Positions 45,801 to 54,761 are shown, counted from the stretch's first letter. The stretch is DNA of 64,000 nt from Sphingobacterium nematocida (GCF_900168125.1 NZ_FUZF01000003.1:1-64000); one strand, 5' to 3'. The notes: generated by a model from the sequence alone, not told the origin. Program-made: numbers and translations.

Positions 45801-46047
45801 TAGCTTCAATTTTTTTAACCATTTCAAGTGAAGAAATAGCATCTTCAATCTTCTTGGTAACGGTGTTTTCCACCTCTGTTGGAGACGCTCCTGGATATAC
45901 TGTCTGAATCAAAATAACTTTGATATCAAACTTAGGAATAAGCTCATACCCCAGTCGGGTATAGGAAAATATACCACCAAGGATCAAGATGATAAACATC
46001 ACAATGATCAAACTTGGTCTTTTTATCGAAATTTCTGAAATCTTCAT
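42841..46047 (-). CDS. RND efflux permease of a TetR-controlled operon
   Basis: A 1068-residue inner-membrane permease with 12 TM helices and two large periplasmic loops. It starts with MKISEISIKRPSLIIVMFII, and the proton-relay pair Asp410-Asp411 is in GILVDDAIVVIENVH; LVAKNAILLVDFANH near the end supplies the TM10 Lys. It is only distantly related to the permease at 339-3485: the start and loop sequences resemble the MdtB/MdtC or HAE groups of Bacteroidota. It is the last gene of an operon with TetR, TolC and adaptor genes, 23 bp after the adaptor. Substrates may be drugs, bile-like detergents or lipids. Confidence 0.95.
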   Translation of the reverse strand: MKISEISIKRPSLIIVMFIILILGGIFSYTRLGYELIPKFDIKVILIQTVYPGASPTEVENTVTKKIEDAISSLEMVKKIEATSMESVSVVAVTLNDEADVNFLLTDAQRKINSILNDLPDDVDPPILNKFSLDDMPIMSLAVTSSLSEKELYDLLDKKIQPVFARINGVAKVDMIGGEEREIQVKVDPEKLEGYGLSISQIQQVIGASNMDFPTGSVQSSEKRNTIRLAGKVSSVEELRNLPITTPAGVTIFLRDIADIQDGVAEIEKVARLDRKNTILMQVYKQSDANAVAVSKLVQATISTKDKEGNVIKGIEKDYAKEGIQVLVANDSSEYTLDSANHVMKDLVVAVILVGFIMLFFLHSLRNAAITMVAIPLSLVATFIGFYFMGYTLNLMSLLGLSLVVGILVDDAIVVIENVHRHMEMGKNKVRAAYDGAAEIGFTVTAITLVIVVVFLPIAMSTGLVANILAQFCVTVIIATGLSLLVSFTVVPWLYSRFGRLEHINSSSFFGRIILGFERGLSKFTHWISDILKWSLRTRGNKIITLVIAVTLFFASLSLPILGYIGGDFFPANDKGEFMIQLELEKDASLETTNQLTQRAENLIASKPEVKRLITTVGQSSDGGMGGVSGSRYKSEIHVILKDEYVGVLNSKVYSAELKRELENELIGAIVRTVNMGLMGAEQAPVHLTVIGTSMEDALDFANKAADILKKIPGSSQVRLSSEAGNPEINVKVDRDKMTSLGLNVATVGSTMQVAFSGNTDNKFRAGDNEYDINIQFDDKGRASIDDVRKLKFINNQGASVTLEQFADISYGSGPTLLERRDKTPSVAVKAQVIGRPAGTVSEEWKREFDKLEKKTGVDTMWGGNMENQEEGFGTLGVALLASIILVYLVMVALYDNFATPFVVLFSIPLSFIGALLLLALTNQTLNIFTILGIIMLIGLVAKNAILLVDFANHKKAAGATTHDALVAANHARLRPILMTTIAMVFGMIPIAMATGGIADTNRGLAIVIIGGLLSSMFLTLVVVPVVYSIFDSLQRRFGKGQDVNYKELIVADYVPNEDYVDEMDVKH

Positions 46048-46070
46048 ATTATTTACCGCCTGTTCAGATT

Positions 46071-47126
46071 TTATTTAATAATAGAGATTGGTGCCTGATC
46101 AAACACATTGATTTGACCAGAAATAATAACTTGGTCGCCTGTATTTAGGCCTCCCAATACTTCAATATAATCGCCGAAACTTCTTCCTGATTTAACTGTT
46201 GTAGCTACTGCTTTACCATTTTTAACGACAAACACTTTATTGTCACTTACAGAACCAAGGAAGGCTGTACGTGGTATCACAAGGACATTTGCAGTAGCAG
46301 CATCACCAAACCGCGCGGTTCCGTACATACCTGCTCTCAATTCGTTATTTGGGTTAGAAACTTCAATCTCTACCGGGAAATTCAAACTACCGTCCGACTT
46401 GGGTGCTATAAATATTATTTTACCGGTATAAGTCTTATCGGGATAAACACTTACTCCTACGTTGACAGTTTGCCCTACAGCTAATGTCGCTACATTTTTC
46501 TCATCAACATTTACACGTAGCTTTAGCGTGCTCACATTTACGATATCGAAAGCTGCGGCGCCGGTGTTCACGTAAGTACCTGGCTCGATCTTACGCGAGT
46601 TTACAATACCTGAAACAGCAGTTTTTATGGTCACATCTCCTGCAGTTAATTTTGCACTACGCAAGTTATTTTTAGCATTTTCGAATTGAAGCTTAGCCTG
46701 ATCCAATTGCTGTTGAGTAACTCCTCCAGTACTAAAAGCACTTTCAAATCGTTGTACATTTTGCAACGCATTATCGTAGTTTGCTTGAGCATTTGCAACA
46801 TTTACGTTCAACTTATCCCCTTCTACGATAGCAAGTGTCTGACCTGCACTAACTCTTGACCCTTCACTTACTAAAACTTTCACCACACGGCCTGGAGTTT
46901 CAGCCGATACAGTAACCTCTTGCTTAGGCATGAAATTACCATTTGCTACGTATGCTAAGTCCACCATTTGTGTACGTGCAGTATCTACACGTACCGCAAC
47001 TTTCTCATTAGTAACAGCCGCGGCAGCAGTTATCTCCTCATTATTTTTCTTATTCTTATTTAGCAAATAAACAATACCAGCCAACAGAATTGCAATACTT
47101 ATTATGGTTATTATAACACGTTTCAT
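46071..47126 (-). CDS. RND periplasmic adaptor (membrane fusion protein)
   Basis: A 351-residue HlyD/AcrA-type adaptor. It has an N-terminal hydrophobic anchor (VIITIISIAILLAGIVYLL) without a lipobox, and a lipoyl/barrel-sandwich half (VTVSAETPGRVVKVLVSEGSRVSAGQTLAIVEG). A helical hairpin (about 110-150; ANAQANYDNALQNVQRFESAF) is followed by the second lipoyl half, a beta-barrel (VNVGVSVYPDKTYTGKIIFIAPKSD) and a membrane-proximal domain. It sits between TolC and RND genes and connects their products. Regulation is by the TetR gene at the head of the operon. Confidence 0.94.
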   Translation of the reverse strand: MKRVIITIISIAILLAGIVYLLNKNKKNNEEITAAAAVTNEKVAVRVDTARTQMVDLAYVANGNFMPKQEVTVSAETPGRVVKVLVSEGSRVSAGQTLAIVEGDKLNVNVANAQANYDNALQNVQRFESAFSTGGVTQQQLDQAKLQFENAKNNLRSAKLTAGDVTIKTAVSGIVNSRKIEPGTYVNTGAAAFDIVNVSTLKLRVNVDEKNVATLAVGQTVNVGVSVYPDKTYTGKIIFIAPKSDGSLNFPVEIEVSNPNNELRAGMYGTARFGDAATANVLVIPRTAFLGSVSDNKVFVVKNGKAVATTVKSGRSFGDYIEVLGGLNTGDQVIISGQINVFDQAPISIIK

Positions 47127-47140
47127 ATTATATATTTAGA

Positions 47141-48484
47141 TTATTTTTCGTTTACTAATGATTTTAATTGTCCCTTAGCTTTAATCAACTGAATTTCTGC
47201 AATCTTGAAATTGAGCAAAGATGTATTCAAATTATTCTGAGCATCAGCATATGCATTCTCAGCATCAAGCACTTCTGTCAATGTAGCTAGTCCATTTTTG
47301 TAGTTATTCTCTGTGTCGGACAATACTTCTTTGGCTAGCCCAACATTCGAACGATTCGTATTAATGGTTAACAATGAATTTTTTATTTGAGCTCTAGCGT
47401 TATCATTAGCCAAACTTAAAGCTAGTTTAGTATTTTCTAGTTCAACCTCCGCTTGTCTTAACTGGATAGTCGCCTGATTAATTTTTGCCTTAGTCAATCC
47501 TCCGTTAAAAATCGGAATAGAAAGATTTAAACCGATAGCCGAGAAGGGTGACTTACTTGCAGCATTACCAAAAAAAGGCAACTTCTCACCAATTCCCATA
47601 TAACCTAGATTCCCAGTCAAAGATAAATTAGGGTAGTAATCTGCTTTTTTAGAATCACGATTTAACTCCAATAATTGCGTTTGTTTTTCTAATAGCTTGA
47701 TTTCAGTTCGTGTGGACAAATCATAATCTTCCAATATCACTGTATTTTGATTAACCTCGAAGGTCTCCTTGGGCATATTGACCTTTTCTTGAATAGGCAT
47801 CCCAATTGCAAATTTCATTGCATTTTCTTTTAACTCTAATGCATTGATAACTATCTGTCTATTTGCTTTCAGATTATTTACAGCAACATTAATTCGGTCA
47901 AGATCGATTTTTCTTCCCAAACCAGCGTCAACTAAACCCTTTATTACATCTCTAGTTTTAGTCGTGCTGTTTAGATTATTATCAATTGTTTGAAGTTGTA
48001 GATGACTTTGAAAAACATCATAATAAGAACCTGCAACTTTTTCGATCAATTGTTCATCTGTCAATTCCTTATTTATCTGATAGAACTCCTTGGTCGTTTT
48101 TGCAGCTTTCAATCCTGTGAATAAAGCTTGATTAAATATCTGTTGGTTAACACTCACCACAGCTTGGGCTTGCCACGGTTGTCCAAACTTCATAAACATA
48201 AGCGTCGGTTGACCGCCCTCTGGGGTCATGGAAATAGCATTCTCTTGAATCAGGGGATTGTAAGTCAAACTACCCTGTCCATTAACCTGTGGTAAACCTC
48301 CTGCTCGTACCTCATCAATTTGATATTGTGCATTCTCAAGTTCCAAGGCAGATTTTTTTGCATCTGCTTTATTTTCTAATGCATACTTTATAGCTTGTTG
48401 CAGTGTCAAAACCTCCTGCGCATTTGCATACGCACCAGCGAATACACCTGCTAATAAAACTGCAATAATTCGTATCCTTTTCAT
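47141..48484 (-). CDS. TolC-family outer membrane efflux protein
   Basis: A 447-residue channel protein with a signal peptide (RIRIIAVLLAGVFAGAYANA) and no lipobox, unlike the NodT protein at 3500-4900. It has two OEP repeats; LTLQQAIKYALENKADAKKSALELENAQYQIDEVRAGGLPQVNG is the standard start, SIPIFNGGLTKAKINQATIQLRQAEVELENTKLALSL the equatorial domain and LATLTEVLDAENAYADAQNNL the end of the second repeat. It begins 4 bp after the TetR stop and forms the outer part of the pump encoded downstream. Confidence 0.94.
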   Translation of the reverse strand: MKRIRIIAVLLAGVFAGAYANAQEVLTLQQAIKYALENKADAKKSALELENAQYQIDEVRAGGLPQVNGQGSLTYNPLIQENAISMTPEGGQPTLMFMKFGQPWQAQAVVSVNQQIFNQALFTGLKAAKTTKEFYQINKELTDEQLIEKVAGSYYDVFQSHLQLQTIDNNLNSTTKTRDVIKGLVDAGLGRKIDLDRINVAVNNLKANRQIVINALELKENAMKFAIGMPIQEKVNMPKETFEVNQNTVILEDYDLSTRTEIKLLEKQTQLLELNRDSKKADYYPNLSLTGNLGYMGIGEKLPFFGNAASKSPFSAIGLNLSIPIFNGGLTKAKINQATIQLRQAEVELENTKLALSLANDNARAQIKNSLLTINTNRSNVGLAKEVLSDTENNYKNGLATLTEVLDAENAYADAQNNLNTSLLNFKIAEIQLIKAKGQLKSLVNEK

Positions 48485-48488
48485 TTAG

Positions 48489-49094
48489 TTAGTTATTTGT
48501 AACGATTCTTTCCTCAAAAATTAATCTGATAGCTCTCTTTTGACTTTCTAATATATGACCTACATTATCTCTATTTGGAATTCCCGACATGATGTCTTGT
48601 ACATTATGCATAATACCTACCGATTTCATGATCTCTACAAAAGAAACACTTGCCTCTTCGATGTCTCGGATATGAACACCTCCCATTTCAACAGCTTTCA
48701 AAAAAAGCTCCTTAATGGCAGATATATCCCGCTTATACAAATTATCGATTACGGATGTGATTTCAACTCCTTTGATCCATTCCAAGTTTTCATCGATATG
48801 AAGCATGTAATACTTACTAAGATATGTCGCCCGAAGATCCACAATATTATACAAGGTCTGAATCAGATCTCCATTATAGTTATCTATAAGATCCCATTCC
48901 TTTTCATAAAGTTCATCCGCAACCAGCCCTATAGCATCTCTAATTAAGGCTGACTTATCTTGGTAGTAATAGTAAAGATTTGCTTTGGTAATTTTCATAT
49001 CCTCAGCGATTTCGTTCATTGTGGTTTTATTAAATCCATAATGACAAAATCTTCTTAAAGCAACATCAATGATTTCCTCTTTGCGCTTATCCAT
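48489..49094 (-). CDS. TetR/AcrR-family regulator of the efflux operon
   Basis: A 201-residue repressor. The N-terminal HTH is ALRRFCHYGFNKTTMNEIAEDMKITKANLYYYYQDKSALIRDAI (residues 12-55 region), with the typical 'LYYYYxDK' end. The C-terminal ligand-binding domain is all helical and not similar to a characterised group that I can name. It is the first gene of the efflux operon (4 bp before TolC), so it regulates itself and the pump together. A perfect 12-bp palindrome ATTCTTAAGAAT sits over its promoter and is a plausible operator. Confidence 0.93.
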   Translation of the reverse strand: MDKRKEEIIDVALRRFCHYGFNKTTMNEIAEDMKITKANLYYYYQDKSALIRDAIGLVADELYEKEWDLIDNYNGDLIQTLYNIVDLRATYLSKYYMLHIDENLEWIKGVEITSVIDNLYKRDISAIKELFLKAVEMGGVHIRDIEEASVSFVEIMKSVGIMHNVQDIMSGIPNRDNVGHILESQKRAIRLIFEERIVTNN

Positions 49095-49132
49095 TTTTCA
49101 CTTTTACCTTCTGACTTTTATTAAAATTTGTT

Positions 49133-49169
49133 CAAAAGTACAGAAAGAGGAAGTGGAATTCTTAAGAAT
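49133..49169 (-). promoter_or_regulatory. TetR operon promoter with palindromic operator
   Basis: On the minus strand TACTTTTG (49133-49140) is an exact -7 element, 38 bp before the TetR ATG. The perfect palindrome ATTCTTAAGAAT (49158-49169) begins 17 bp upstream, covering the -33 position. No TTTG is present there, so the palindrome is a candidate binding site for the TetR product. Confidence 0.55.
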
Positions 49170-49225
49170 CGTAAAAAAAAACAATTCTCTGACAAAACAA
49201 GAGGGCTGTAATTCGGGAATTTTGT

Positions 49226-49882
49226 TTATGTAAAAAGCTTATTAAACTTTTTCTTATCGATTTTATAAAGACGGGCCGCTCGATAAGATACGCCGGTTTG
49301 ATACTCATCAAGTTCCTTCAGATAGCCTAAATTCCCCATTTTTTTGCGAAAGTTCCGCTTGTCTAAAGGTTCTCCTAGTATAGATTCATAGATCTGTTGC
49401 AGCTGCGTAAGAGTAAACTTTTCTGGTAGAAGTTCAAATGGTGTAAGTGAGAAAGTCAGGTTCGTTTTCAATTTATGCAATCCTATATGCAGTATATCTT
49501 TATGGTCAAATGCGAGATCAGGCACATTATTCACATCAAACCATTTGGCTTGCCGCATATAGTTTGTGACAGGCTTCACCTTATTCTTTACGTCTTCGTA
49601 ACGTACCAACGCCATAAAAGCCACAGTAAGTATACGCCCCTCGGGGTGTCTCTTTACTCCAGCAAATGCAGCCAACTGCTCTAAATAAATATCTTTTAGG
49701 CCCGTATTTTCGTACGAAATTCTTTTCACAGCATCCTCCATCTCCTCTTCTTTGTCCACAAAATAACCAGGAACGGCCCACCAATCTTTATAGGGGTATT
49801 CATTTCTTTCGGTAAGAAGAACTTTTAATTGTCCTTCGTGAAAAGTCAGGATCAGACAGTCTACAGTAAAAAAGGAAAGCAC
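49226..49882 (-). CDS. NrtR/AraR-like Nudix-winged-helix regulator
   Basis: A 218-residue protein with an N-terminal Nudix fold (1-140) and a C-terminal winged helix (about 150-215; LPEKFTLTQLQQIYESILGEPLDKRNFRKKMGNLGYL). This is the layout of NrtR-type transcription regulators, such as AraR of Bacteroides. The Nudix box, residues 39-62 (GYFVDKEEEMEDAVKRISYE, then NTGL), lacks key residues: Gly40 is Tyr, the Glu of RE is Ile55, and the second Glu of EE is Asn59. It should therefore sense a nucleotide or sugar derivative without hydrolysing it. It is divergent from pfkA, with palindromic sequences in the shared intergenic region. Confidence 0.9.
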   Translation of the reverse strand: MLSFFTVDCLILTFHEGQLKVLLTERNEYPYKDWWAVPGYFVDKEEEMEDAVKRISYENTGLKDIYLEQLAAFAGVKRHPEGRILTVAFMALVRYEDVKNKVKPVTNYMRQAKWFDVNNVPDLAFDHKDILHIGLHKLKTNLTFSLTPFELLPEKFTLTQLQQIYESILGEPLDKRNFRKKMGNLGYLKELDEYQTGVSYRAARLYKIDKKKFNKLFT

Positions 49883-49917
49883 AAACTCTTTATTTTAAGT
49901 AACAAATCAGCTAAATA

Positions 49918-50012
49918 TTAGGCAATATTGCTTAAAAATTACAAAAGAAGCAAAAAAAAAGCGTTAAAAATTTAATAGTGTAAGAAATACACACTATATT
50001 CGTATTGCCTAA
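49918..50012. promoter_or_regulatory. Candidate Nudix-regulator operators between the regulator and pfkA
   Basis: Three elements are visible. TTAGGCAATATTGCTTAA (49918-49935) is an 18-bp near-perfect palindrome with 8 of 9 pairs matched. ATAGTGT (49975-49981) and ACACTAT (49991-49997) form an inverted repeat with a 9-bp spacer. TATTGCCTAA (50003-50012) is the exact inverse of the left half of the first site and sits 13 bp before the pfkA start. Repetition of the same half-site at both ends of the region suggests regulator binding, possibly with looping. Confidence 0.5.
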
Positions 50013-50024
50013 AATTAGTTTGAT

Positions 50025-51008
50025 TTGAAAAAAATAACGAACATCGGTGTCTTTACTTCAGGTGGCGATGCACCAGGAATGAATGCAGCTATTCGCGCTG
50101 TTGTAAGAACCGCAATATACGAGAACATACAGGTTACTGGTATCTACAGAGGATATCAAGGAATGATCGACGCAGAATTTATCGACATGAATCGTCGTTC
50201 AGTAAGCTCTATTATACAAAAAGGAGGAACCGTCTTAAAATCGGCTCGCTGTCTAGAGTTCAAAACGAAGGAAGGGCGTCAACAGGCTTACGACAACATC
50301 CGTACGCAAGGCATAGATGCGCTAGTAGCTATCGGTGGTGACGGCACGTTTACTGGAGCGGATCTATTCTCTAAAGAATTTGATATCCCTGTAATGTGTA
50401 TTCCGGGAACTATCGACAACGACCTATATGGTTCGGATTATACCTTAGGATACGACACGGCCAACAATACGGTGATAGAGGCTATAGACAAAATACGTGA
50501 CACCGCATCTTCGCATAGTCGGGTATTTTTTGTTGAAGTAATGGGGCGGGATTCGGGATGTATTGCACTGAATGCTGGTGTAGGAGGTGGTGCAGAGGCC
50601 ATCTTAATGCCAGAAGTCGACAGCGGTATTACCGAACTTTTTGGTGAACTTGAGCTGGCTGAAAGCAGAAATAAAAGTTCCATGATCGTCATCATAGCAG
50701 AAGGAGATAAAAACGGTGGTGCTTATAATGTTGCAAAAATTGTTAAAGAAAAATTCAATCATCTTGACATCAAAGTTAGTATATTAGGGCATCTTCAACG
50801 CGGCGGTTCGCCCAGCAGTTTTGACCGTGTGTTAGCAACACGAATGGGGTTCAAAGCAGTAAAAGAACTTCTTAATGGTAATAGCAGAGCTACAGTGGGT
50901 TTACGGGGAACAGCAATTGTGACCACACCACTTGAGGAAGCTTTAAGCAAAAAGGAATTCAAACTGGACGAAGAATTGCTAGCTATTGCTAACATAATGA
51001 ACAAATAA
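50025..51008 (+). CDS. pfkA: ATP-dependent 6-phosphofructokinase
   Basis: Phosphorylates fructose-6-phosphate to fructose-1,6-bisphosphate; the committed step of glycolysis. It has 327 residues, family A. N-terminal ATP site FTSGGDAPGMNAAIR, AIGGDGTFTGA (GGDGT at 104-108, with Gly rather than Asp, so ATP and not pyrophosphate), and catalytic PGTIDND (127-133). The start is TTG at 50025; no nearer ATG fits KKITNIGVFTSGGDAPG. It heads an apparent operon with a kinase-like gene (7-bp gap) and gapA (6-bp gap) and lies divergent from a Nudix-type regulator. Confidence 0.97.
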   Translation: MKKITNIGVFTSGGDAPGMNAAIRAVVRTAIYENIQVTGIYRGYQGMIDAEFIDMNRRSVSSIIQKGGTVLKSARCLEFKTKEGRQQAYDNIRTQGIDALVAIGGDGTFTGADLFSKEFDIPVMCIPGTIDNDLYGSDYTLGYDTANNTVIEAIDKIRDTASSHSRVFFVEVMGRDSGCIALNAGVGGGAEAILMPEVDSGITELFGELELAESRNKSSMIVIIAEGDKNGGAYNVAKIVKEKFNHLDIKVSILGHLQRGGSPSSFDRVLATRMGFKAVKELLNGNSRATVGLRGTAIVTTPLEEALSKKEFKLDEELLAIANIMNK

Positions 51009-51015
51009 TAGAGTC

Positions 51016-51864
51016 ATGATTTTAATAATTTTCACTGGATCAAGATACGCCGATTGGCGCCTAACCGACAAAGGTAAAGTTCTTCACGGATTTAGAACTG
51101 CAGGAATAAATTCATACATTCAGGATGAAAATTTCATCAACCAACTCTTAAACAAAAACACTGACCTACTTTACAACGCGGAAAAAGTTCGTAAAATATT
51201 CTTTTTCGGGGCAGGTGCCTCATCAAAAGATCGTCAGGAAAAAATTGTACAGGTATTTTCTTCTTTTTTTAAGAATGCCAGAGTAAGGGCTTCACACGAT
51301 CTTGATGCCGCTGCAATCGCTACATTTGGTGATGAGAAAGGTATTGTGGGAATCATCGGATCTGGCTCAAATGCCGCTTATTTCACAGGAAAGAAGATTG
51401 TAGAAAACAATTATGGCTTAGGCTATATACTGGCTGACGAAGGTTCTACCAACTGGCTAAGTAAACAGATATTGCAAGATTTCCTCACTGAAGCTATGCC
51501 TAATGGATTCCGGGAAAAGTTATTGGAAAGACACAATATTGATCGAAAGACAATTTTAGAAAAAATATACAACACCCCAAATCCAAATATATTTCTCACC
51601 TCTTTTGCGGACTTCATACAGGAAAACAAAAACGACCCTTATATGACATCTATTATTAAGAGAGGGTTGGATTTATACATCAAAACCTATCTTCTCCCCT
51701 TAGCAGACAACTATCCTGATTCGCCGATATCGTTAACGGGATCTGTAGCTTACAACTATAAAGAGTGGTTGATTGAATTGGGAAATGAGTATCATTTGGG
51801 CATCGAAAAAATCGTCAAAGAGCCCATTCAAAATTTAACAAAGTATTACATAAATAAAAATTGA
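51016..51864 (+). CDS. BadF/BadG-type N-acetylglucosamine kinase-like protein with altered phosphate-1 motif
   Basis: A 282-residue ASKHA-fold protein. The C-terminal half resembles NAGK: SHDLDAAAIATFGDEKGIVGIIGSGSNAAYF contains the catalytic-base Asp region and the phosphate-2 motif GSGSN, followed by GLGYILADEGSTNWLSKQILQ and SLTGSVAYNYKEWL. However, the N-terminal phosphate-1 loop, usually I-A-D-S-G-S-T-K-T-D-W, reads I-I-F-T-G-S-R-Y-A-D-W, without the metal-binding Asp and the Thr/Lys. It may be a kinase with unusual chemistry or a pseudokinase sensor. It lies between pfkA and gapA, 7 and 6 bp apart, so it belongs to the glycolytic operon. Confidence 0.85.
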   Translation: MILIIFTGSRYADWRLTDKGKVLHGFRTAGINSYIQDENFINQLLNKNTDLLYNAEKVRKIFFFGAGASSKDRQEKIVQVFSSFFKNARVRASHDLDAAAIATFGDEKGIVGIIGSGSNAAYFTGKKIVENNYGLGYILADEGSTNWLSKQILQDFLTEAMPNGFREKLLERHNIDRKTILEKIYNTPNPNIFLTSFADFIQENKNDPYMTSIIKRGLDLYIKTYLLPLADNYPDSPISLTGSVAYNYKEWLIELGNEYHLGIEKIVKEPIQNLTKYYINKN

Positions 51865-52869
<1,005 letters not shown>

Positions 52870-52889
52870 GAATATATAAAACAACAACC

Positions 52890-52923
52890 AAAACAGGGAG
52901 CTCAATATAAGCTCCCTGTTTTT
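52890..52923. terminator. Bidirectional terminator between gapA and radC
   Basis: Perfect 13-bp stem AAAACAGGGAGCT (52890-52902) / AGCTCCCTGTTTT (52910-52922) with a 7-nt loop, between convergent genes. Confidence 0.9.
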
Positions 52924-52925
52924 AG

Positions 52926-53612
52926 TTAAAGTAACCCCTCATCCCTAAAGCTGTAATAGCTGCTATCTGTAAATATCAAATGATCATTGACACGAATATC
53001 CATTATACGAGCTGCTTCGCTTATCTTTTGCGTCAGTACTTTATCAGCCTGGCTGGGAGACAATGTGCCTGACGGATGGTTATGAATCAAAATAATAGAG
53101 TTGGAATTACTTTGTAGGGCGTAACGCAGTATAATTCGTACATCTACCGGCGTAAAATCATTACCTCCCCTACCAATCAACTGCTCATTCAATACCTTAC
53201 AGGCGGTGTTCAAGTATATAACCCAAAATTCCTCATGTGGTAGATCCTGTAAATATGGCCTAAAATAAGTATAAACCTTCTTGCTACTATTCAATATAGC
53301 TGCGTCTTGTTGGTTCTCGCCTTTGCGCCGCCGTCCTAATTCCAGGGCAGCAACTATAGCAATAGCTTTGGCTTCGCCTATTCCTTTATAGCCACACAAT
53401 TGCGAAACTTCCATTTTGGATAATTCTCCAAGGCTATTTTTTGAATCGTTTAGAATCCGTCTACACAACTCGACAGCTGTCTCCCCCCTCGAACCAGAAC
53501 CAATAAGAATAGCCAATAACTCCGCATCTGTAAGGGCACGTCGTCCCTGTTCTAACAATTTCTCTCTTGGGCGATCCGATTCTGCCCATTCACGAATAAC
53601 AAGCTTACTCAT
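52926..53612 (-). CDS. radC: RadC-family JAB domain protein
   Basis: A 228-residue RadC protein. An N-terminal helix-hairpin-helix-like part includes EWAESDRPREKLLEQGRRALTDAELLAILIGSGSRGETAVEL; the C-terminal JAMM metalloprotease-like domain shows IHNHPSGTLSPSQAD, the HxHPSG...S...D motif. The name reflects an early, disputed link to DNA repair; the real role is unknown. The frame extends upstream to 53663, but the ATG at 53612 (MSKLVIREWAESDRPREK) is the family start. Convergent with gapA across a shared terminator. Confidence 0.93.
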   Translation of the reverse strand: MSKLVIREWAESDRPREKLLEQGRRALTDAELLAILIGSGSRGETAVELCRRILNDSKNSLGELSKMEVSQLCGYKGIGEAKAIAIVAALELGRRRKGENQQDAAILNSSKKVYTYFRPYLQDLPHEEFWVIYLNTACKVLNEQLIGRGGNDFTPVDVRIILRYALQSNSNSIILIHNHPSGTLSPSQADKVLTQKISEAARIMDIRVNDHLIFTDSSYYSFRDEGLL

Positions 53613-53724
53613 AATTTCTAAAAGTAAATAACTGATTTTCTTAAAATTACAAAAACGGAGCAACTTAACAAACTTTAACTCATCTGGATCAAACTGAGAC
53701 GTATATTCTTTAGCTAAAAAAGCC

Positions 53725-53732
53725 TATCTTTG
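53725..53732 (+). promoter_or_regulatory. -7 promoter element of the cyclophilin gene
   Basis: TATCTTTG, an exact TAnnTTTG match, lies 27 bp before the ATG at 53760. No -33 TTTG at the normal distance. It implies a short leader of about 20 nt and rules out the upstream TTG at 53730 as the start. Confidence 0.55.
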
Positions 53733-53759
53733 TACCTCGAAAACAAAATTTATTTAGTA

Positions 53760-54218
53760 ATGAGTAAAGCAATTATCAAGACAGAGAAAGGCGATATGAC
53801 TGTAGAGTTCTATACAGCAGACGCTCCTAATACCGTTGAAAATTTCATTAAGTTGGCTAAATCTGGTTTTTACGACGGACTTGCTTTTCACCGTGTGATC
53901 CCTGATTTCGTTATTCAAGGGGGATGTCCTAACTCGAAAGAAGGAGCTTCAGGCATACCTGGAACAGGCGGTCCTGGCTACAAAATAGACTGTGAGTTGA
54001 CAGGGGAAAACCAATATCATGACCGTGGTGTATTATCAATGGCACACGCTGGTCGTAACACAGGCGGTTCTCAGTTTTTCGTATGTCACAGCCGTAACAA
54101 CACAGCTCACCTAGACCGTAATCATACTTGCTTCGGTAAAGTGATAGAAAATGTAGATATAGTAGATGATATCCGCCAAGGAGACCGTATTTTAGCTATT
54201 GAAATAATAGAAGATTAA
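53760..54218 (+). CDS. Peptidyl-prolyl cis-trans isomerase, cyclophilin type
   Basis: A 152-residue cytosolic cyclophilin that speeds up prolyl isomerisation in protein folding. No signal peptide. Family motifs: DAPNTVENFIKLAKSGFYDGLAFHRVIPDFVIQGGCPN (catalytic Arg in FHRV), GVLSMAHAGRNTGGSQFFVCH and HLDRNHTCFGKVIENVDIVDDI. I choose the ATG at 53760 (MSKAIIKTEKGDMTVEFY); the longer frame begins inside the promoter. The DUF5606 gene starts 19 bp downstream and is probably co-transcribed. Confidence 0.94.
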   Translation: MSKAIIKTEKGDMTVEFYTADAPNTVENFIKLAKSGFYDGLAFHRVIPDFVIQGGCPNSKEGASGIPGTGGPGYKIDCELTGENQYHDRGVLSMAHAGRNTGGSQFFVCHSRNNTAHLDRNHTCFGKVIENVDIVDDIRQGDRILAIEIIED

Positions 54219-54237
54219 TAACCTTTAAACCAAAAAG

Positions 54238-54642
54238 ATGAATTTAAGAGCTTTAGTATCAGTAACAGGTAAACCAGGTTTGTTTAAGCTTATCGGTCAA
54301 AACAAAGGTGGTTTTATCCTAGAATCTCTAGATAGCGCAAAAATTAAATCTGTAGTCAATCTGAACACCACAAAAATGGCTACTTTAGAAGATATAACAA
54401 TCTATGGTGAAGAAGAAGAAATTCGTCTATTAGATGTTCTTGAGAAAATTAAAGCTGAAGGAATAATCGTTCCGGACACAAAATCTAACGGTGAGACATT
54501 GAGAGATTTTTTCAGAAATGTAGCTCCTGGACACGATGAATCCCGAGTATATACCTCTGATATAAAGAAAATAATCACATGGTATAATATCATAAAGGAA
54601 TTTCCTTTATTCGAAGAAGAAGCTCCAGCTCCTATTCAATAA
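54238..54642 (+). CDS. DUF5606 domain protein
   Basis: A 134-residue protein, typical in length for DUF5606, a family found in Bacteroidota. It starts MNLRALVSVTGKPGLFKLIGQNKGGFI in the form of a small barrel domain and continues as ESLDSAKIKSVVNLNTTKMATLEDITIYGEEEEIRLLDVLEKI; an alpha-helical end follows (SDIKKIITWYNIIKEFPLFEEE). It follows cyclophilin in an operon. Function unknown; a nucleic-acid-binding role has been suggested only from fold. Confidence 0.85.
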   Translation: MNLRALVSVTGKPGLFKLIGQNKGGFILESLDSAKIKSVVNLNTTKMATLEDITIYGEEEEIRLLDVLEKIKAEGIIVPDTKSNGETLRDFFRNVAPGHDESRVYTSDIKKIITWYNIIKEFPLFEEEAPAPIQ

Positions 54643-54650
54643 AAAATAAA

Positions 54651-54678
54651 AGGTCTGATAAACATCAGACTTTTTTTT
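54651..54678 (+). terminator. Rho-independent terminator after DUF5606
   Basis: 7-bp stem GTCTGAT (54653-54659) / ATCAGAC (54664-54670), 4-nt loop AAAC, extended by two weaker pairs and followed by eight Ts. Confidence 0.88.
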
Positions 54679-54761
54679 GATCCAATGGGTACAAAAAAAA
54701 TGCTTCGTATGGAAAGCATTGCATGTGTGACGTTAAAGTCTTTAATAAAGTTAATCTAATG

